A stretch of 64,000 bases of DNA from Butyrivibrio sp. AE3004 (GCF_000703165.1 NZ_JNLQ01000002.1:992001-1056000), one strand, 5' to 3'. Counted from the first letter of the stretch, positions 15,767-25,872 are shown. Translations and numbers: made by a program. Notes: generated from the sequence alone by a model not told the origin.

Positions 15767-17854
15767 ATGGTAAGAAACACAAATCTCTTAAAGCGAACAG
15801 GAAAAAAGGTTATAGCCAGCGTTTGCGTAGCATCCATATTGTTTGGGATGACGGTAAGCGCTGCAGACCGCCCGGGAGCTAAGTGGATGGATTCCGGAAT
15901 ATTCGGAGTATTTAAAGACGCACCTGAAATTCGCCCACAGGACGACTTTGCTGCGTATGTAAACCGCAAATGGGCTGAAAAGGTAAAGATTGCTGAAGGT
16001 GAATCCAATGCATCTTCAAGAACTGAGCAGACAGAGCGCGTAAATGAGGCGAAGATTAAGGTTATCACAGGAGAGAAGAAGGATGATAAGAATCTTACAT
16101 CGGTTCAGAATCTCTATAATCTTTTGCTTGACTGGGATAGCCGTGATAAGAACGAATACAAAGTGTTGAAAAAATACACTGACGATATATTGTCTATTTC
16201 CTCTATTGATGAACTGACTGAGTTTTATTCGGATAAAGAGCGCAATCTTCTCATGGGACCTAACGTGGAAGATATTGTAACAGCTAATGAAATGGATGCG
16301 CTGTCCAATATATTTGTACTGCTGACCCCTAAAATGGTTGGCCCTCGTGCTGAATATTACGATGGAGCAGACAAAGGAAATGACAGCGATTTAATTAAAG
16401 TTGTAAGGCAGTCATCAGAATATGTTCTTGAGAGGGCCGGCTATGATAAAAAGCAGGCAAAGGAACTGACAGACAGCTGCATTAATTTTGAACTAAAACT
16501 CGCTCCTGCAAAGCGGTCTATGGAGAAAAAAGAACAGGAGATGGGACCTGAAGCTTTGGCTACTGTCCTTACCTCCAAAGAGCTTGAAGAAAGATATAAG
16601 AATATACCCTTTATAGATATCTATAAAAAGCTTGGATATGATTTGAAGGATTCATCTGTCCGTATCTACTATGTAGATATGATTGATGAATATGACAAGC
16701 TTTATACAGAGGAAAATCTGGAAGAGCTTAAGGCGTGGACTCTGGTACATACAATAATTGATATTTCCGATTATCTTGACAGGGACACCTATGAAGCTAT
16801 GGCTAAGTTCAGTGAACCGATGACCGGCACTGATTCCGTAAAGGATGACCAGGCTTATGCGATGGAAACTATACAGAAACTTGCTAAGTATCAGATTGAT
16901 GAGGTTTATGCAAACTACTGCTTTGATCAGGATATAAAGCCTCAGGTCATGGAACTTACCAAGATGATGGTTGATGAGTACAGAGAAATGCTGCAGGCAG
17001 AAGACTGGCTCTCAGATGAAACAAAGAAACTGGCTATAGAAAAGCTGGATAATATCAAACTTAATGTTTGCTATCCCGATAAGTTCCTTGATGCCGGAAC
17101 ACTTGATATCAAGTCATCAGATGAGGGCGAAACAGTGCTTGACGCTGTGGCTGAAGCAAAGCAGTATGCGCTTGGCAGAAAGATAAAATTACTCACAATT
17201 AAAAACGACGGAACCTATTGGTCAGATTTAGAGAACTGCAGTGAGCTTGGAGCAGCTTATGAGCCTGCAGAGAATTCATTAAATATCATGGCAGCAATCT
17301 GCGGCGGTGATTATTATGATCCCGACTGGCCGCTTGAGAAGAAGCTTGGTGGTCTTTGCATGATAGTAGGTCATGAGATAAGCCATGCCTTTGACACCAA
17401 AGGCGCAAACTATGATAAGGATGGTAACCTTGCAGACTGGTGGCAGCCTGAAGATAAGGCAGAATTCAAGAAACGTGTAGCAAAGCTTAATAAGTACTAT
17501 GCAGCACTTGTTCCCGCACCGGAAATTTCTGATGAGCCCTATGGTGAGGAAGGCGCAATACATGTAAATGGCGAAGCTATAGCTGACCTTGGGTCACTTA
17601 AGTGCCTTCTTGGTATTGCTAAAAAGCAAAAGAACTTTGACTATGAAATGTTCTTTACACAGATTGCGACAATTCAGAAGAATGCCCGCTATGATGCTGC
17701 AGAGCAGTTCTACATTGCTACAGAGTCACATCCTGTTGAGTGCTACAGATGCAACATTCCCGTGCAGAATTATGATGAGTTCTTAGAGACCTACGATGTA
17801 AAGGAAGGCGACGGAATGTACCTGGCACCTGAGGACAGAATTACAGTCTGGTAA
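15767..17854 (+). CDS. secreted M13-family metallopeptidase (PepO-like)
   Basis: A 695-residue protein with a signal peptide (basic start, hydrophobic residues about 14-30, cleavage near VSAAD). It belongs to the M13 neprilysin/PepO family of oligopeptide-cutting zinc enzymes. The zinc motif is HEISH at 536-540 with the third ligand in GEAIADLGS (Glu about 603, Asp about 607). It ends like the C-terminal half of the 18264 gene (KEGDGMYLAP..DRITVW), so the two are paralogues, probably from a local duplication. The predicted location is extracellular or membrane-attached. Confidence 0.9.
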   Translation: MVRNTNLLKRTGKKVIASVCVASILFGMTVSAADRPGAKWMDSGIFGVFKDAPEIRPQDDFAAYVNRKWAEKVKIAEGESNASSRTEQTERVNEAKIKVITGEKKDDKNLTSVQNLYNLLLDWDSRDKNEYKVLKKYTDDILSISSIDELTEFYSDKERNLLMGPNVEDIVTANEMDALSNIFVLLTPKMVGPRAEYYDGADKGNDSDLIKVVRQSSEYVLERAGYDKKQAKELTDSCINFELKLAPAKRSMEKKEQEMGPEALATVLTSKELEERYKNIPFIDIYKKLGYDLKDSSVRIYYVDMIDEYDKLYTEENLEELKAWTLVHTIIDISDYLDRDTYEAMAKFSEPMTGTDSVKDDQAYAMETIQKLAKYQIDEVYANYCFDQDIKPQVMELTKMMVDEYREMLQAEDWLSDETKKLAIEKLDNIKLNVCYPDKFLDAGTLDIKSSDEGETVLDAVAEAKQYALGRKIKLLTIKNDGTYWSDLENCSELGAAYEPAENSLNIMAAICGGDYYDPDWPLEKKLGGLCMIVGHEISHAFDTKGANYDKDGNLADWWQPEDKAEFKKRVAKLNKYYAALVPAPEISDEPYGEEGAIHVNGEAIADLGSLKCLLGIAKKQKNFDYEMFFTQIATIQKNARYDAAEQFYIATESHPVECYRCNIPVQNYDEFLETYDVKEGDGMYLAPEDRITVW

Positions 17855-17910
17855 TAAATAGTTATGTAGGAAAAACATAAAGACGGAGAGATATCTCCCA
17901 ATATGTATTT

Positions 17911-18251
17911 ATGCTAACAGAAGCGACAGTCGTAGTTGATAGGGCTCACCCGATCAGATTCTTGCTATGATCTTGGCATGTTTTGGAAAATGGTTTTACC
18001 TTGATGAGGTAAGAAGTGCCTGTGGTATCAGCAGGGATGGAATATCCATCGAGGGTATTTTCCATGACGATATCTCCATAGCGTATCTGGTTCCATCTGA
18101 TGATACAGCATCTGAGGTGTTAAAAGAAGCTTTTGGTGATAAGGCTACTTTTGACGGAACTTCTTACATACTTAGCCCGGGAATATCAAGAAAGAAGGAG
18201 ATGGTTCCGGCTATTTCAGAGGTCTTAGAGGCATATCCAAAGGAAGATTAA
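17911..18251 (+). pseudogene. degenerate peptidase C39-like fragment
   Basis: From ATG 17967 the frame gives 94 residues. Its start, LAMILACFGKWFYLDE followed by VRSACGISRDG, follows the C39 double-glycine peptidase domain of bacteriocin ABC exporters. The catalytic Cys segment (ECGAAS) should lie just before and is absent: in-frame sequence there reads GSPDQI after a stop at 17940. Another frame at 17911 reads MLTEAT, like the usual MEAT of that family. The remaining 55 residues match nothing I know. It could be expressed as a small protein but is more likely a relic. Confidence 0.5.
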
Positions 18252-18263
18252 GGAGGTTAGTAC

Positions 18264-21200
18264 ATGAAGAAAATGAAATCAAAACTTTTGGCACTGGGAC
18301 TTTCATTTGCTTTAGGGGTGACATCAGCAGCTGTGATTCCCGCTGATGTCACAGCAAAGGAAAGCACCTCAGCAAAGGAAGATAAGTCAGAGAGCAAGTA
18401 TCCCACCGAATGGGATCTGACACTTCTTTATGAAAGCGTAGATGATTGGAATGAAGACTATAAGAAAGCAGATAGGCTCCTTGATGAGGTTGAAAAATAC
18501 AGGGGAACGCTAAACACTGCTGAGAATATCTATGATTATTTTCAGAATGTAGAGCTTGGTGAGTATAACGAGCTGGCCAGAAAATTGGAGAGCTACGCTT
18601 CTTATGGTCAAAAGCTTGATGGATCAAATGCAACATTCAACAGACTGATGACAAAGATCAGTAATCTTAAGGCAAAGAAGAATACTGTTACAGCCTTTGC
18701 TGAGCCGGAAATATTCCAAATGTCATTGGATGAAAGAAAGAAAATTTTCTCTGATCCTGTATTAAAGGACATGGCTTACCGCCTTAGAAAATTTACGGAT
18801 CCTGATTATAAGTCACTTTCCGAGGAGGAAAATATAATTCTGGCAACCTTAGAACCCAGTCAGGGATATACTGAGGATGTGTATGGAATCCTGATGAATG
18901 TTGATATTCCGCATCCTATGATCACCATGCCCGATGGCACGGAGCAGGAACTGACTGAAGCGGTTTATGATGACATCCTGTATAACCCGGACTATGATGA
19001 TGAATTTAAAGAGAAGGCTAATCAGATTATAATTGAAAAAAACAAACAGTATGCCAATACTATGGCAAAGCTTCTTGAAGGCAAAATGCAGGAGGAGTAT
19101 GCCAAGGCCAAGGCTAAAGGCTTTGACTCAACCATGGAATGCTCATTTTATGATTATGACATGGATACAAAAGTCTATGACATGCTTATAGATGCAGCTC
19201 ACGAAGGCAGTGTTGATTACCAGAGATATTTCAACATCCATAAGAAAGCACTGGGCTTGGAAAAGCAGTATCCTTACCATATGGGAACATCTGCATCTGA
19301 TTATCACCCTGATAAGATCGAATATGCTGATGCAATGGATGAGATTATGGATGCCCTTTCTATTCTTGGGGATGACTATATTGATATATTCAAAAAGATA
19401 CTGACAAGCGGACATATTGATGTTTACCCTAAGGCATCAAAAGAATCAGGTGCTTTCATGGAGCACACATATTATAAGGATCTTCCATGGATATTGTACA
19501 ACTACAATGGCTATGCAAAGGATGTAAGTACATTGGCACATGAAATGGGACATGCTGTTTATGGTGAATTATCTGCGGAAAACCAGCCAGAACAGTATGT
19601 AAGTCCAACTATATTTACTCATGAAGTTGCATCGGTTACAAATGAGCTTCTTTATAATTCCTACAAAATCAATACTGCAAAAGATGATGAAGAAAAGCTT
19701 TATTATGTTGAAGCTTTAGCTAAAGAATGCTCATCACTTCTCTTTGGACAGATGATGTATGCAGAATTCGAGGATTATGCATATAAAAAGGTAGAATCAG
19801 GCGAAGGCCTCGATGCAGAAGACCTCAGTGATAAATGGTTGGAGATTCTTAATACTTACAGAGGCGACGGTATTGCAACCTTCGATAATTCCAGATATGG
19901 CTGGGTTGAGGTTCCTCATTTTTACTATGTTTACTATGTATACCAGTACTCAGCTGATTTTTCATATGCAGCTTCTATTGCAGGAAGACTTCTGGACGGA
20001 GAAGAAGGCGCTGTAGAAGAGTATAAGGAATTCCTTAAGCTTGGTAGTAGTGACAGCCCGGTTAACCTTTTGAAGAAGGCAGGCGTTGATCCTCTTTCAA
20101 AGGATACTTATGACTATGTGGTTGAGTATTTTAAGAAGGTTGTAGATGAGTATGAAGAACTAGTTGATGCTAAGCTTGCTAAGAGTGATAAGAACGACAA
20201 GAGCGATAAAAACGATAAGAGCGACAAGGATGACAAGAATGCCGAGGATACTGACAAATCAGAATTCCCGATGGATCCTTCTGTTATGAAACCCTGGATC
20301 AATTCCTCAATTATGGGAATGGTTACAAAGGATACTGAAATAGATCTCAAGGATGATTTTTTCGCTAGTGTAAATCATGACTGGCTGGTAAATGCAAAGT
20401 TTCGTCCCGGATATTCCAATGAGACACCTATTATGGATGCGGTGGAAAATGTTCAGGACAGATGCATTGATATCGTTAAGGACAAGAGCCTTAAAGGAGA
20501 GGATGCAGAAAGGGTACAGAACTTTTATGAGCTATGGCTTGACTGGGATGGAAGAAATGAAACCGGAGTAGAGCCGCTTATGCCTATTGTCAAGAAGATT
20601 CAGGATGTTTCATCTCTTGATGAAATGTCAGAGCTTATGGTTTCAGAGGATCTTTTATACTGGGGACAGTCTCTTGCAAGAGTTGGCCTCGGCATAGATG
20701 CCAATGACGCTTCATACTTTAATGTGGAAATTAAGCCCACAAGCCTGTCGCTTGGTGATTCTGCTGAGTATGAGACTCTTACTGAAAATGGAAAACGCTC
20801 TAAGGAATACTCTGAGTCAGTTTATAAGTACATGCTCTCCCGCATAGGTCTTTCAGATGATGAAGCTAAAAAGACTATAGATGATCTGTGGGAGTTTGAA
20901 AAGCTTATTGCCGGATATGAAAAATCCAAGCTTGAGCAAAATGATCCTGAATATGTTACTGCTTCGGTTAATCCTGTCAGCATGGAAGATATAAAGAAGC
21001 TTTCTCCTAATTATCCGCTTGCTGAGTATATGGAGAACATTGGCTGGGCTAAGTCAAAGCTCATCAATCTCAATGAGCCTGAGTGGCTTGCCGGATTAAA
21101 TGAAGTATATACAGAGGAAAATCTTGACATAATTAAGGCATATGTTCTTGCGCAGACCGTTGGATCTTATATGGGCGCTATAGATGAAGAGGCTTTCCGT

Positions 21201-22238
21201 GAAAATCAGGAATATGAAAAAAAGGCTACAGGTGCGAAAGATGTTACTCCTGATGAGATTCTTGCATACAGAGCAACCAAGAAAGCCTTCGGAAACAGTT
21301 TCGGCCGCATATATGTAGATAAATACCTGAACGAAGATATTAGAGACGAGATTACAAAGTTCTGTCAGGATGCAATTGATTATTATGACAAGATGCTTGA
21401 TGAAACAGAGTGGCTTTCTGAAAAGACAAGAAAAGAGGCTCAGAATAAGCTTCGAAATATCAAGATTTGCTCAGTATATCCTGATAAATGGGATGATGAT
21501 TCATTCTATAAAGTAACCTCAAAGAAAGACGGCGGTACATTCATACAGGCTATAAATGATTATAAAAAGGGAACACTTGAGTATAACCTTAGCAAGTTAA
21601 ACACCAAGATCGATCCGGATATCTGGCTTGTTGATACTCTTGATACAAATGCATTTTATGCTCCGTCACTTAATGCAATATTTGTTCTTCCGGGATATTT
21701 CTGTGATGCAACCTATAGTGAAGACATGAGCATAGAAGAGAAGTATGGTGCTTTAGGAAGTGTTATAGGTCATGAGATTTCTCACGCTTTTGATCCTGTA
21801 GGTGCTCAGTATGACGCAAATGGTAATGTTAACAGCTGGTGGACAGATGAGGATTATAAGGCCTTCCAGGACAGAGCTGACAAGGTTATCAAATTCTATG
21901 ACAATGTAGTAGCGTTTGACGATGGAACAAAGTACTCCGGACAGATGGTTCAGACTGAGGCAATTGCAGATATGGCAGGTCTTAAGTGCATGCTTAAGAT
22001 GGCTGAGGAAATTGACGGCTTTGATTATGACAAGTTCTTCAGAGCACATGCCAGAATGTGGGCAAGAACCGGAACAGTGGAGTTTAATGAGAACTGTGTT
22101 CTTACAGATACACACCCGCTGCATTATCTTAGAACCAATGTTGCCGTAAGTCAGTTTGATGAATTTGATAAGTGCTATGACATTAAGGAGGGCGACGGAA
22201 TGTACGTTGCTCCCAAAGACAGGATAGCTGTTTGGTAA
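18264..22238 (+). CDS. secreted M3-M13 double metallopeptidase
   Basis: A 1324-residue protein with a signal peptide (cleavage near VTAKE). Residues about 45-630 are an oligoendopeptidase F-type M3 peptidase, with zinc motif HEMGH at 426-430 and the third ligand in THEVASVTNE. Residues about 638-668 are a low-complexity linker of DKNDKS repeats. Residues about 675-1324 are a complete M13 domain with HEISH at 1170-1174 and the C-terminal KEGDGMYVAPKDRIAVW. Both active sites look intact, so one exported chain carries two zinc endopeptidases of different families. An AGGAGG site is present. The M13 half is a paralogue of the 15767 product. Confidence 0.9.
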   Translation: MKKMKSKLLALGLSFALGVTSAAVIPADVTAKESTSAKEDKSESKYPTEWDLTLLYESVDDWNEDYKKADRLLDEVEKYRGTLNTAENIYDYFQNVELGEYNELARKLESYASYGQKLDGSNATFNRLMTKISNLKAKKNTVTAFAEPEIFQMSLDERKKIFSDPVLKDMAYRLRKFTDPDYKSLSEEENIILATLEPSQGYTEDVYGILMNVDIPHPMITMPDGTEQELTEAVYDDILYNPDYDDEFKEKANQIIIEKNKQYANTMAKLLEGKMQEEYAKAKAKGFDSTMECSFYDYDMDTKVYDMLIDAAHEGSVDYQRYFNIHKKALGLEKQYPYHMGTSASDYHPDKIEYADAMDEIMDALSILGDDYIDIFKKILTSGHIDVYPKASKESGAFMEHTYYKDLPWILYNYNGYAKDVSTLAHEMGHAVYGELSAENQPEQYVSPTIFTHEVASVTNELLYNSYKINTAKDDEEKLYYVEALAKECSSLLFGQMMYAEFEDYAYKKVESGEGLDAEDLSDKWLEILNTYRGDGIATFDNSRYGWVEVPHFYYVYYVYQYSADFSYAASIAGRLLDGEEGAVEEYKEFLKLGSSDSPVNLLKKAGVDPLSKDTYDYVVEYFKKVVDEYEELVDAKLAKSDKNDKSDKNDKSDKDDKNAEDTDKSEFPMDPSVMKPWINSSIMGMVTKDTEIDLKDDFFASVNHDWLVNAKFRPGYSNETPIMDAVENVQDRCIDIVKDKSLKGEDAERVQNFYELWLDWDGRNETGVEPLMPIVKKIQDVSSLDEMSELMVSEDLLYWGQSLARVGLGIDANDASYFNVEIKPTSLSLGDSAEYETLTENGKRSKEYSESVYKYMLSRIGLSDDEAKKTIDDLWEFEKLIAGYEKSKLEQNDPEYVTASVNPVSMEDIKKLSPNYPLAEYMENIGWAKSKLINLNEPEWLAGLNEVYTEENLDIIKAYVLAQTVGSYMGAIDEEAFRENQEYEKKATGAKDVTPDEILAYRATKKAFGNSFGRIYVDKYLNEDIRDEITKFCQDAIDYYDKMLDETEWLSEKTRKEAQNKLRNIKICSVYPDKWDDDSFYKVTSKKDGGTFIQAINDYKKGTLEYNLSKLNTKIDPDIWLVDTLDTNAFYAPSLNAIFVLPGYFCDATYSEDMSIEEKYGALGSVIGHEISHAFDPVGAQYDANGNVNSWWTDEDYKAFQDRADKVIKFYDNVVAFDDGTKYSGQMVQTEAIADMAGLKCMLKMAEEIDGFDYDKFFRAHARMWARTGTVEFNENCVLTDTHPLHYLRTNVAVSQFDEFDKCYDIKEGDGMYVAPKDRIAVW

Positions 22239-22267
22239 AAAGTATATCGCTTACATAATAATTTGTG

Positions 22268-22303
22268 CTGCTGTCATCAGATAAATTGATTTGGTGACAG
22301 CAG
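22268..22303 (+). terminator. hairpin after the M3-M13 gene
   Basis: CTGCTGTCA (22268-22276) pairs with TGACAGCAG (22295-22303). No T run follows, so termination is uncertain. Confidence 0.4.
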
Positions 22304-22328
22304 TACTTATAAAGGAGATGATAATTTT

Positions 22329-22720
22329 ATGAGAAAAATTATTTCAGCATCATTGATTATCGCGTGTGTATTCAGCCTTAATGCCGGTAGTGTTTATTGT
22401 AGGGGCCGCGGAGCCTGAAACCGAACAGGAAGAGACGACGGATGAAAAGGCGTTATCGGAAGAATCAGATGATCCCGCAACACTTGCGGAAATTGGATCT
22501 CTTTACTTTAATCAGGGCGATGATATGGCAATATACAACATTGGCCATTTATATTATGACGGAAAAGGAGTCAAGGCTGATTACAGAAAAAAGGAAAAAG
22601 TATTATCCTGATGGAGTGCCGGGGTATTATGAGGCACTGATTGATGAACCTAATGCTAATGGAATAGAATTTACAGATTGCGGAAGTGAGCCTATAAATG
22701 TGGTTGATATAGTTGTGTAA
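22329..22720 (+). pseudogene. frameshifted secreted Sel1-repeat protein
   Basis: AAAGGAG and ATG 22329 open a signal peptide (MRKIISASLIIACVF) that stops early. The frame one base over continues sensibly as LMPVVFIVGAAEPETEQEET, then a Sel1-like unit (LYFNQGDDMAIYNIGHLYY, DGKGVKADY). That frame breaks in a poly-A stretch near 22587, after which a third frame reads YYPDGVPGYYEALIDEP and ends at 22720. At least two single-base changes are needed to restore the protein. Confidence 0.7.
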
Positions 22721-22746
22721 GTAATTTGCAGGTAGGAGGATATTTA

Positions 22747-23868
22747 ATGGATAAGGCAAAGGTATACTTTACTGATTTCAGAACAAAACTGGATCAGAGT
22801 CAGGGAGTGAAGCTTCAAAAGCTCTGCCGAAAAGCAGGGATAGCTGATATTAATTTTGAAGGCAAATTTGTAGCTATAAAAATGCATTTCGGTGAGCTTG
22901 GCAATTTTTCATATATAAGACCAAACTATGTTAAGGCTGTTGCGGATCTTATTAAGGAACTGGGTGGCAAGCCCTTTCTTACAGACTGTAACACCCTGTA
23001 TCCCGGGAGCAGGAAAAATGCTGTAGATCACCTCTACAATGCTGAGGTTAACGGCTTCAACAGCGTTACCACAGGGTGCTACGTCATTATTGCAGACGGC
23101 CTTAAGGGAACGGATGAAGCAACTGTTCCTGTTCCGAATGGTGAGTATTGCAAGGAAGCCTATATAGGCAGAGCTTTGTATGATGCGGATATTATTATTT
23201 CCCTCTCACACTTTAAGGGACATGAAATGACAGGCTTTGGCGGTGCTATCAAGAATATCGGAATGGGCGGAGGAAGCCGTGCAGGTAAAATGGTACAGCA
23301 CAATGACGGCAAACCGATAGTGCATCCCGAGCTTTGCAGGAGCTGTAAGCAATGTGCGAAGGAATGCGGTTCTGATGCTATCTCCTATGAAACTGGAAAA
23401 GCTGTGATAGATCAGGACCTGTGTAAAGGCTGCGGACGCTGCATAGGAGCGTGTGCTTTTGATGCAATTGAAAATCAAAGCGGAACGGCCCTGGAGTCCC
23501 TTTGCTCAAAAATGGCAGAGTATACCGCGGCTATATGTGAAGGAAAACCGTGCTTTCATATAACACTTATCATGGATGTATCCCCCAACTGTGACTGTCA
23601 TGGAGAAAATGATGCTCCCATACTTCCAAACATAGGAATGCTTGCATCCTTTGATCCGGTTGCACTTGACCAGGCCTGTGCCGACCTTTGCCTTGAGGCT
23701 GATCCTATACGCAATAGCCAGCTTGGAGATAATCTTGCGAAAGAAGGCTGGCATCATCACCATGACCATTTCCTTGATTCCAATCCTAATGTAAAATGGA
23801 AAGAAACACTTGAACATGGTGAAAAGATTGGTCTTGGCACAAGAAATTATGAACTGATAAAGATGTGA
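22747..23868 (+). CDS. DUF362 protein with two 4Fe-4S clusters
   Basis: A 373-residue cytosolic protein of the DUF362 family. Its N-terminal part contains FVAIKMHFGELGNFSYIRP and LSHFKGHEMTGFGGAIKN. A ferredoxin insert at about 190-240 has CRSCKQCAKEC and CKGCGRCIGAC, which bind two [4Fe-4S] clusters. The family is common in anaerobes; electron transfer is likely but the partner is unknown. GGAGG is spaced for ATG 22747 rather than the longer frame from 22726. Confidence 0.85.
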   Translation: MDKAKVYFTDFRTKLDQSQGVKLQKLCRKAGIADINFEGKFVAIKMHFGELGNFSYIRPNYVKAVADLIKELGGKPFLTDCNTLYPGSRKNAVDHLYNAEVNGFNSVTTGCYVIIADGLKGTDEATVPVPNGEYCKEAYIGRALYDADIIISLSHFKGHEMTGFGGAIKNIGMGGGSRAGKMVQHNDGKPIVHPELCRSCKQCAKECGSDAISYETGKAVIDQDLCKGCGRCIGACAFDAIENQSGTALESLCSKMAEYTAAICEGKPCFHITLIMDVSPNCDCHGENDAPILPNIGMLASFDPVALDQACADLCLEADPIRNSQLGDNLAKEGWHHHHDHFLDSNPNVKWKETLEHGEKIGLGTRNYELIKM

Positions 23869-23881
23869 CCAAAAAAAAACC

Positions 23882-23910
23882 TTGACAGAAAGAATTGTAC
23901 ACAATATAAT
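23882..23910 (+). promoter_or_regulatory. sigma-A promoter of the glutathione peroxidase gene
   Basis: TTGACA (23882-23887) and TATAAT (23905-23910) with a 17-bp spacer match full consensus. No operator is evident, which suggests strong constitutive expression. Confidence 0.85.
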
Positions 23911-23965
23911 AGAGAAAAATTGAACAACAGTTGACGATGATTTATATTTATTTTGGAGGTCTGCT

Positions 23966-24508
23966 ATGGGATTTTATGATTATACTGTGACAACTGCCAA
24001 GGGCGAAGAGTTTTCTATGGATAATTACAAGGGCAAAGTTGTTCTTGTTGTAAATACAGCTACAGGCTGCGGCTTTACACCTCATTACAAAGATATTGAG
24101 GATATGTACGAGAAATTTCATGAGCAGGGATTTGAAGTTCTTGATATTCCCTGCAACCAGTTTGCCGGCCAGACACCCGGAACGGATGAGGAAATCCATG
24201 AATTCTGCCAGCTGCATTACAACACAAAGTTCCCTCAGATGAAGAAGTCTGATGTGAACGGTGAGAACCAATTGCCCTTGTATAAATTCCTTAAGGAGCA
24301 GAAGGGCTTTGAAGGCTTTGGTAAAGGTCCTGCTGCTTTGGCAATGGGCGTTATGCTCAAGAAGATTGATAAGGATTATAAGAATAATCCCGATATCAAA
24401 TGGAATTTTACAAAGTTTGTGGTAGACAGAAACGGAGAGGTTGTTGCACGTTTTGAACCTACCGAAAAAATGGAAAATGTTGCAGCGTGTGTTGAGAAAC
24501 TCATATAA
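23966..24508 (+). CDS. glutathione peroxidase family protein
   Basis: A 180-residue thiol peroxidase of the glutathione peroxidase family, which reduces hydroperoxides. The catalytic motif is VNTATGCGFTP (Cys in place of Sec), with the Gln in NQFAGQTPG and the Trp-Asn in KWNFTKFVVD. There is no signal peptide. In a strict anaerobe the reductant is more likely thioredoxin than glutathione; this is inference. TTGGAGG precedes the ATG, and the gene is monocistronic behind its own consensus promoter. Confidence 0.9.
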   Translation: MGFYDYTVTTAKGEEFSMDNYKGKVVLVVNTATGCGFTPHYKDIEDMYEKFHEQGFEVLDIPCNQFAGQTPGTDEEIHEFCQLHYNTKFPQMKKSDVNGENQLPLYKFLKEQKGFEGFGKGPAALAMGVMLKKIDKDYKNNPDIKWNFTKFVVDRNGEVVARFEPTEKMENVAACVEKLI

Positions 24509-24552
24509 TAGAAACTGAACAAAAAGAATCCACCACAATTCATATTATTAGT

Positions 24553-24578
24553 AAGGGGCAAAATTTCTTTTGCCCCTT
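24553..24578 (+). terminator. strong hairpin after glutathione peroxidase
   Basis: AAGGGGCAAAA (24553-24563) pairs perfectly with TTTTGCCCCTT (24568-24578). The T tract lies inside the stem and none follows, so it is a probable but atypical terminator. Confidence 0.6.
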
Positions 24579-24604
24579 AAGTCATAATAACCGAGGAGAT
24601 TAGT

Positions 24605-25786
24605 ATGAAATACAGGAAAAACAGACAGGGCGGAGATATTTCCATACTGGGATATGGCTGCATGCGATTCACTAAGTCCGGTACAGGGATTGACATGGAA
24701 AAGGCTGAGAAAGAAATAATGAAAGCTTATGAGCTTGGGGTAAATTATTATGACACAGCCTATATCTATCCGGGAAGTGAAGTGGCCATTGGAGAGATTT
24801 TTGAAAAAAATCATATCAGGGAAAAGATTCAGATTGCAACAAAGCTTCCACAATATCTGATCACAAACAGAGCAGCTATAGATAAATATTTTAATGAGCA
24901 GCTCTCCAGACTTCGTACTGATTATATCGATTATTATCTTATGCACATGCTTTCCGATATAGAGGCATGGGAAAAGCTTAAAAAACTTGGCATAGAGGAC
25001 TGGATAAAGGAAAAAAAGGCTTCCGGTGAGATAAAGCATATAGGTTTTTCCTTTCATGGAAATTCCAAAATGTTTATAGAGATTCTAAACGCTTATGATT
25101 GGGATTTTTGCCAGATACAGTATAACTATCTTGATGAGGTATCCCAGGCTGGAAGAGAAGGTCTTGAAGCTGCGGGAGAAAAGGGAGTTCCTGTAATTAT
25201 CATGGAACCTCTGCGTGGCGGTAAGCTTGTTGATCAGCTTCCTGAAAGGGCTAAAAAGCTCATAGCAGCGGATGAAAAGCATAGGACTGCGCCAGAGCTT
25301 GCTTTCAGATGGCTTTGGGATCAGCCTCAGGTAACCTGCGTACTTTCCGGAATGAATTCTGTGCAGATGATCGAGGAAAACTGCAGGGTGGCTTCTGAAG
25401 TTGAAGTCGGTGAATTCACCGACAAAGATTTTGAGCTGATTAAAAATATCACTGACAGTATTAATGAACACCTTAAGGTGGGATGCACCGGCTGCGGTTA
25501 TTGTATGCCATGTCCCAGAGGCGTAGATATACCCAGCACCTTCAGATGCTACAACGCGATGTATATGGATGACAAGAGCTCCGGAAGATGGGAGTACATG
25601 AGGATTGTCGGTATGAGGAAAAATCCCGGACTTCCTTCTCAATGCGTAGCCTGCGGAAAATGCGAGAGCCATTGTCCTCAGCATATCCATATAATAGAGG
25701 AACTGAAAAATGCCGATAAAGCGCTAAGGCCATTGCCCTATAAGGTTTTCCAAAGTGCTGCAAGAAAATTTCTCTATAGAAAATGA
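24605..25786 (+). CDS. aldo/keto reductase with C-terminal 4Fe-4S domain
   Basis: A 393-residue protein. Residues 1-280 are an aldo/keto reductase barrel with the tetrad Asp and Tyr in NYYDTAYIYPGSE, Lys in IATKLP and His in YLMHML. The C-terminal 100 residues have two ferredoxin-like Cys clusters (CTGCGYCMPC and CVACGKCESHC). This is the clostridial ferredoxin-linked aldo/keto reductase type; the substrate is unknown. GAGGAG precedes the ATG. It follows other iron-sulfur and redox genes but has its own upstream hairpin. Confidence 0.9.
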   Translation: MKYRKNRQGGDISILGYGCMRFTKSGTGIDMEKAEKEIMKAYELGVNYYDTAYIYPGSEVAIGEIFEKNHIREKIQIATKLPQYLITNRAAIDKYFNEQLSRLRTDYIDYYLMHMLSDIEAWEKLKKLGIEDWIKEKKASGEIKHIGFSFHGNSKMFIEILNAYDWDFCQIQYNYLDEVSQAGREGLEAAGEKGVPVIIMEPLRGGKLVDQLPERAKKLIAADEKHRTAPELAFRWLWDQPQVTCVLSGMNSVQMIEENCRVASEVEVGEFTDKDFELIKNITDSINEHLKVGCTGCGYCMPCPRGVDIPSTFRCYNAMYMDDKSSGRWEYMRIVGMRKNPGLPSQCVACGKCESHCPQHIHIIEELKNADKALRPLPYKVFQSAARKFLYRK

Positions 25787-25872
25787 TTATTGAATTTTAA
25801 TTTCAAATTTATAATTTTCAGATAAGACATAAGTTAAAATTAGTAATAAGCAATTACTCGAGGGGGAGACTT

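Noticed and set aside
15767..22238. Intact bacteriocin export locus
   Set aside because: Only a Cys-less C39-like fragment is present; there is no ABC transporter, precursor peptide or immunity gene.
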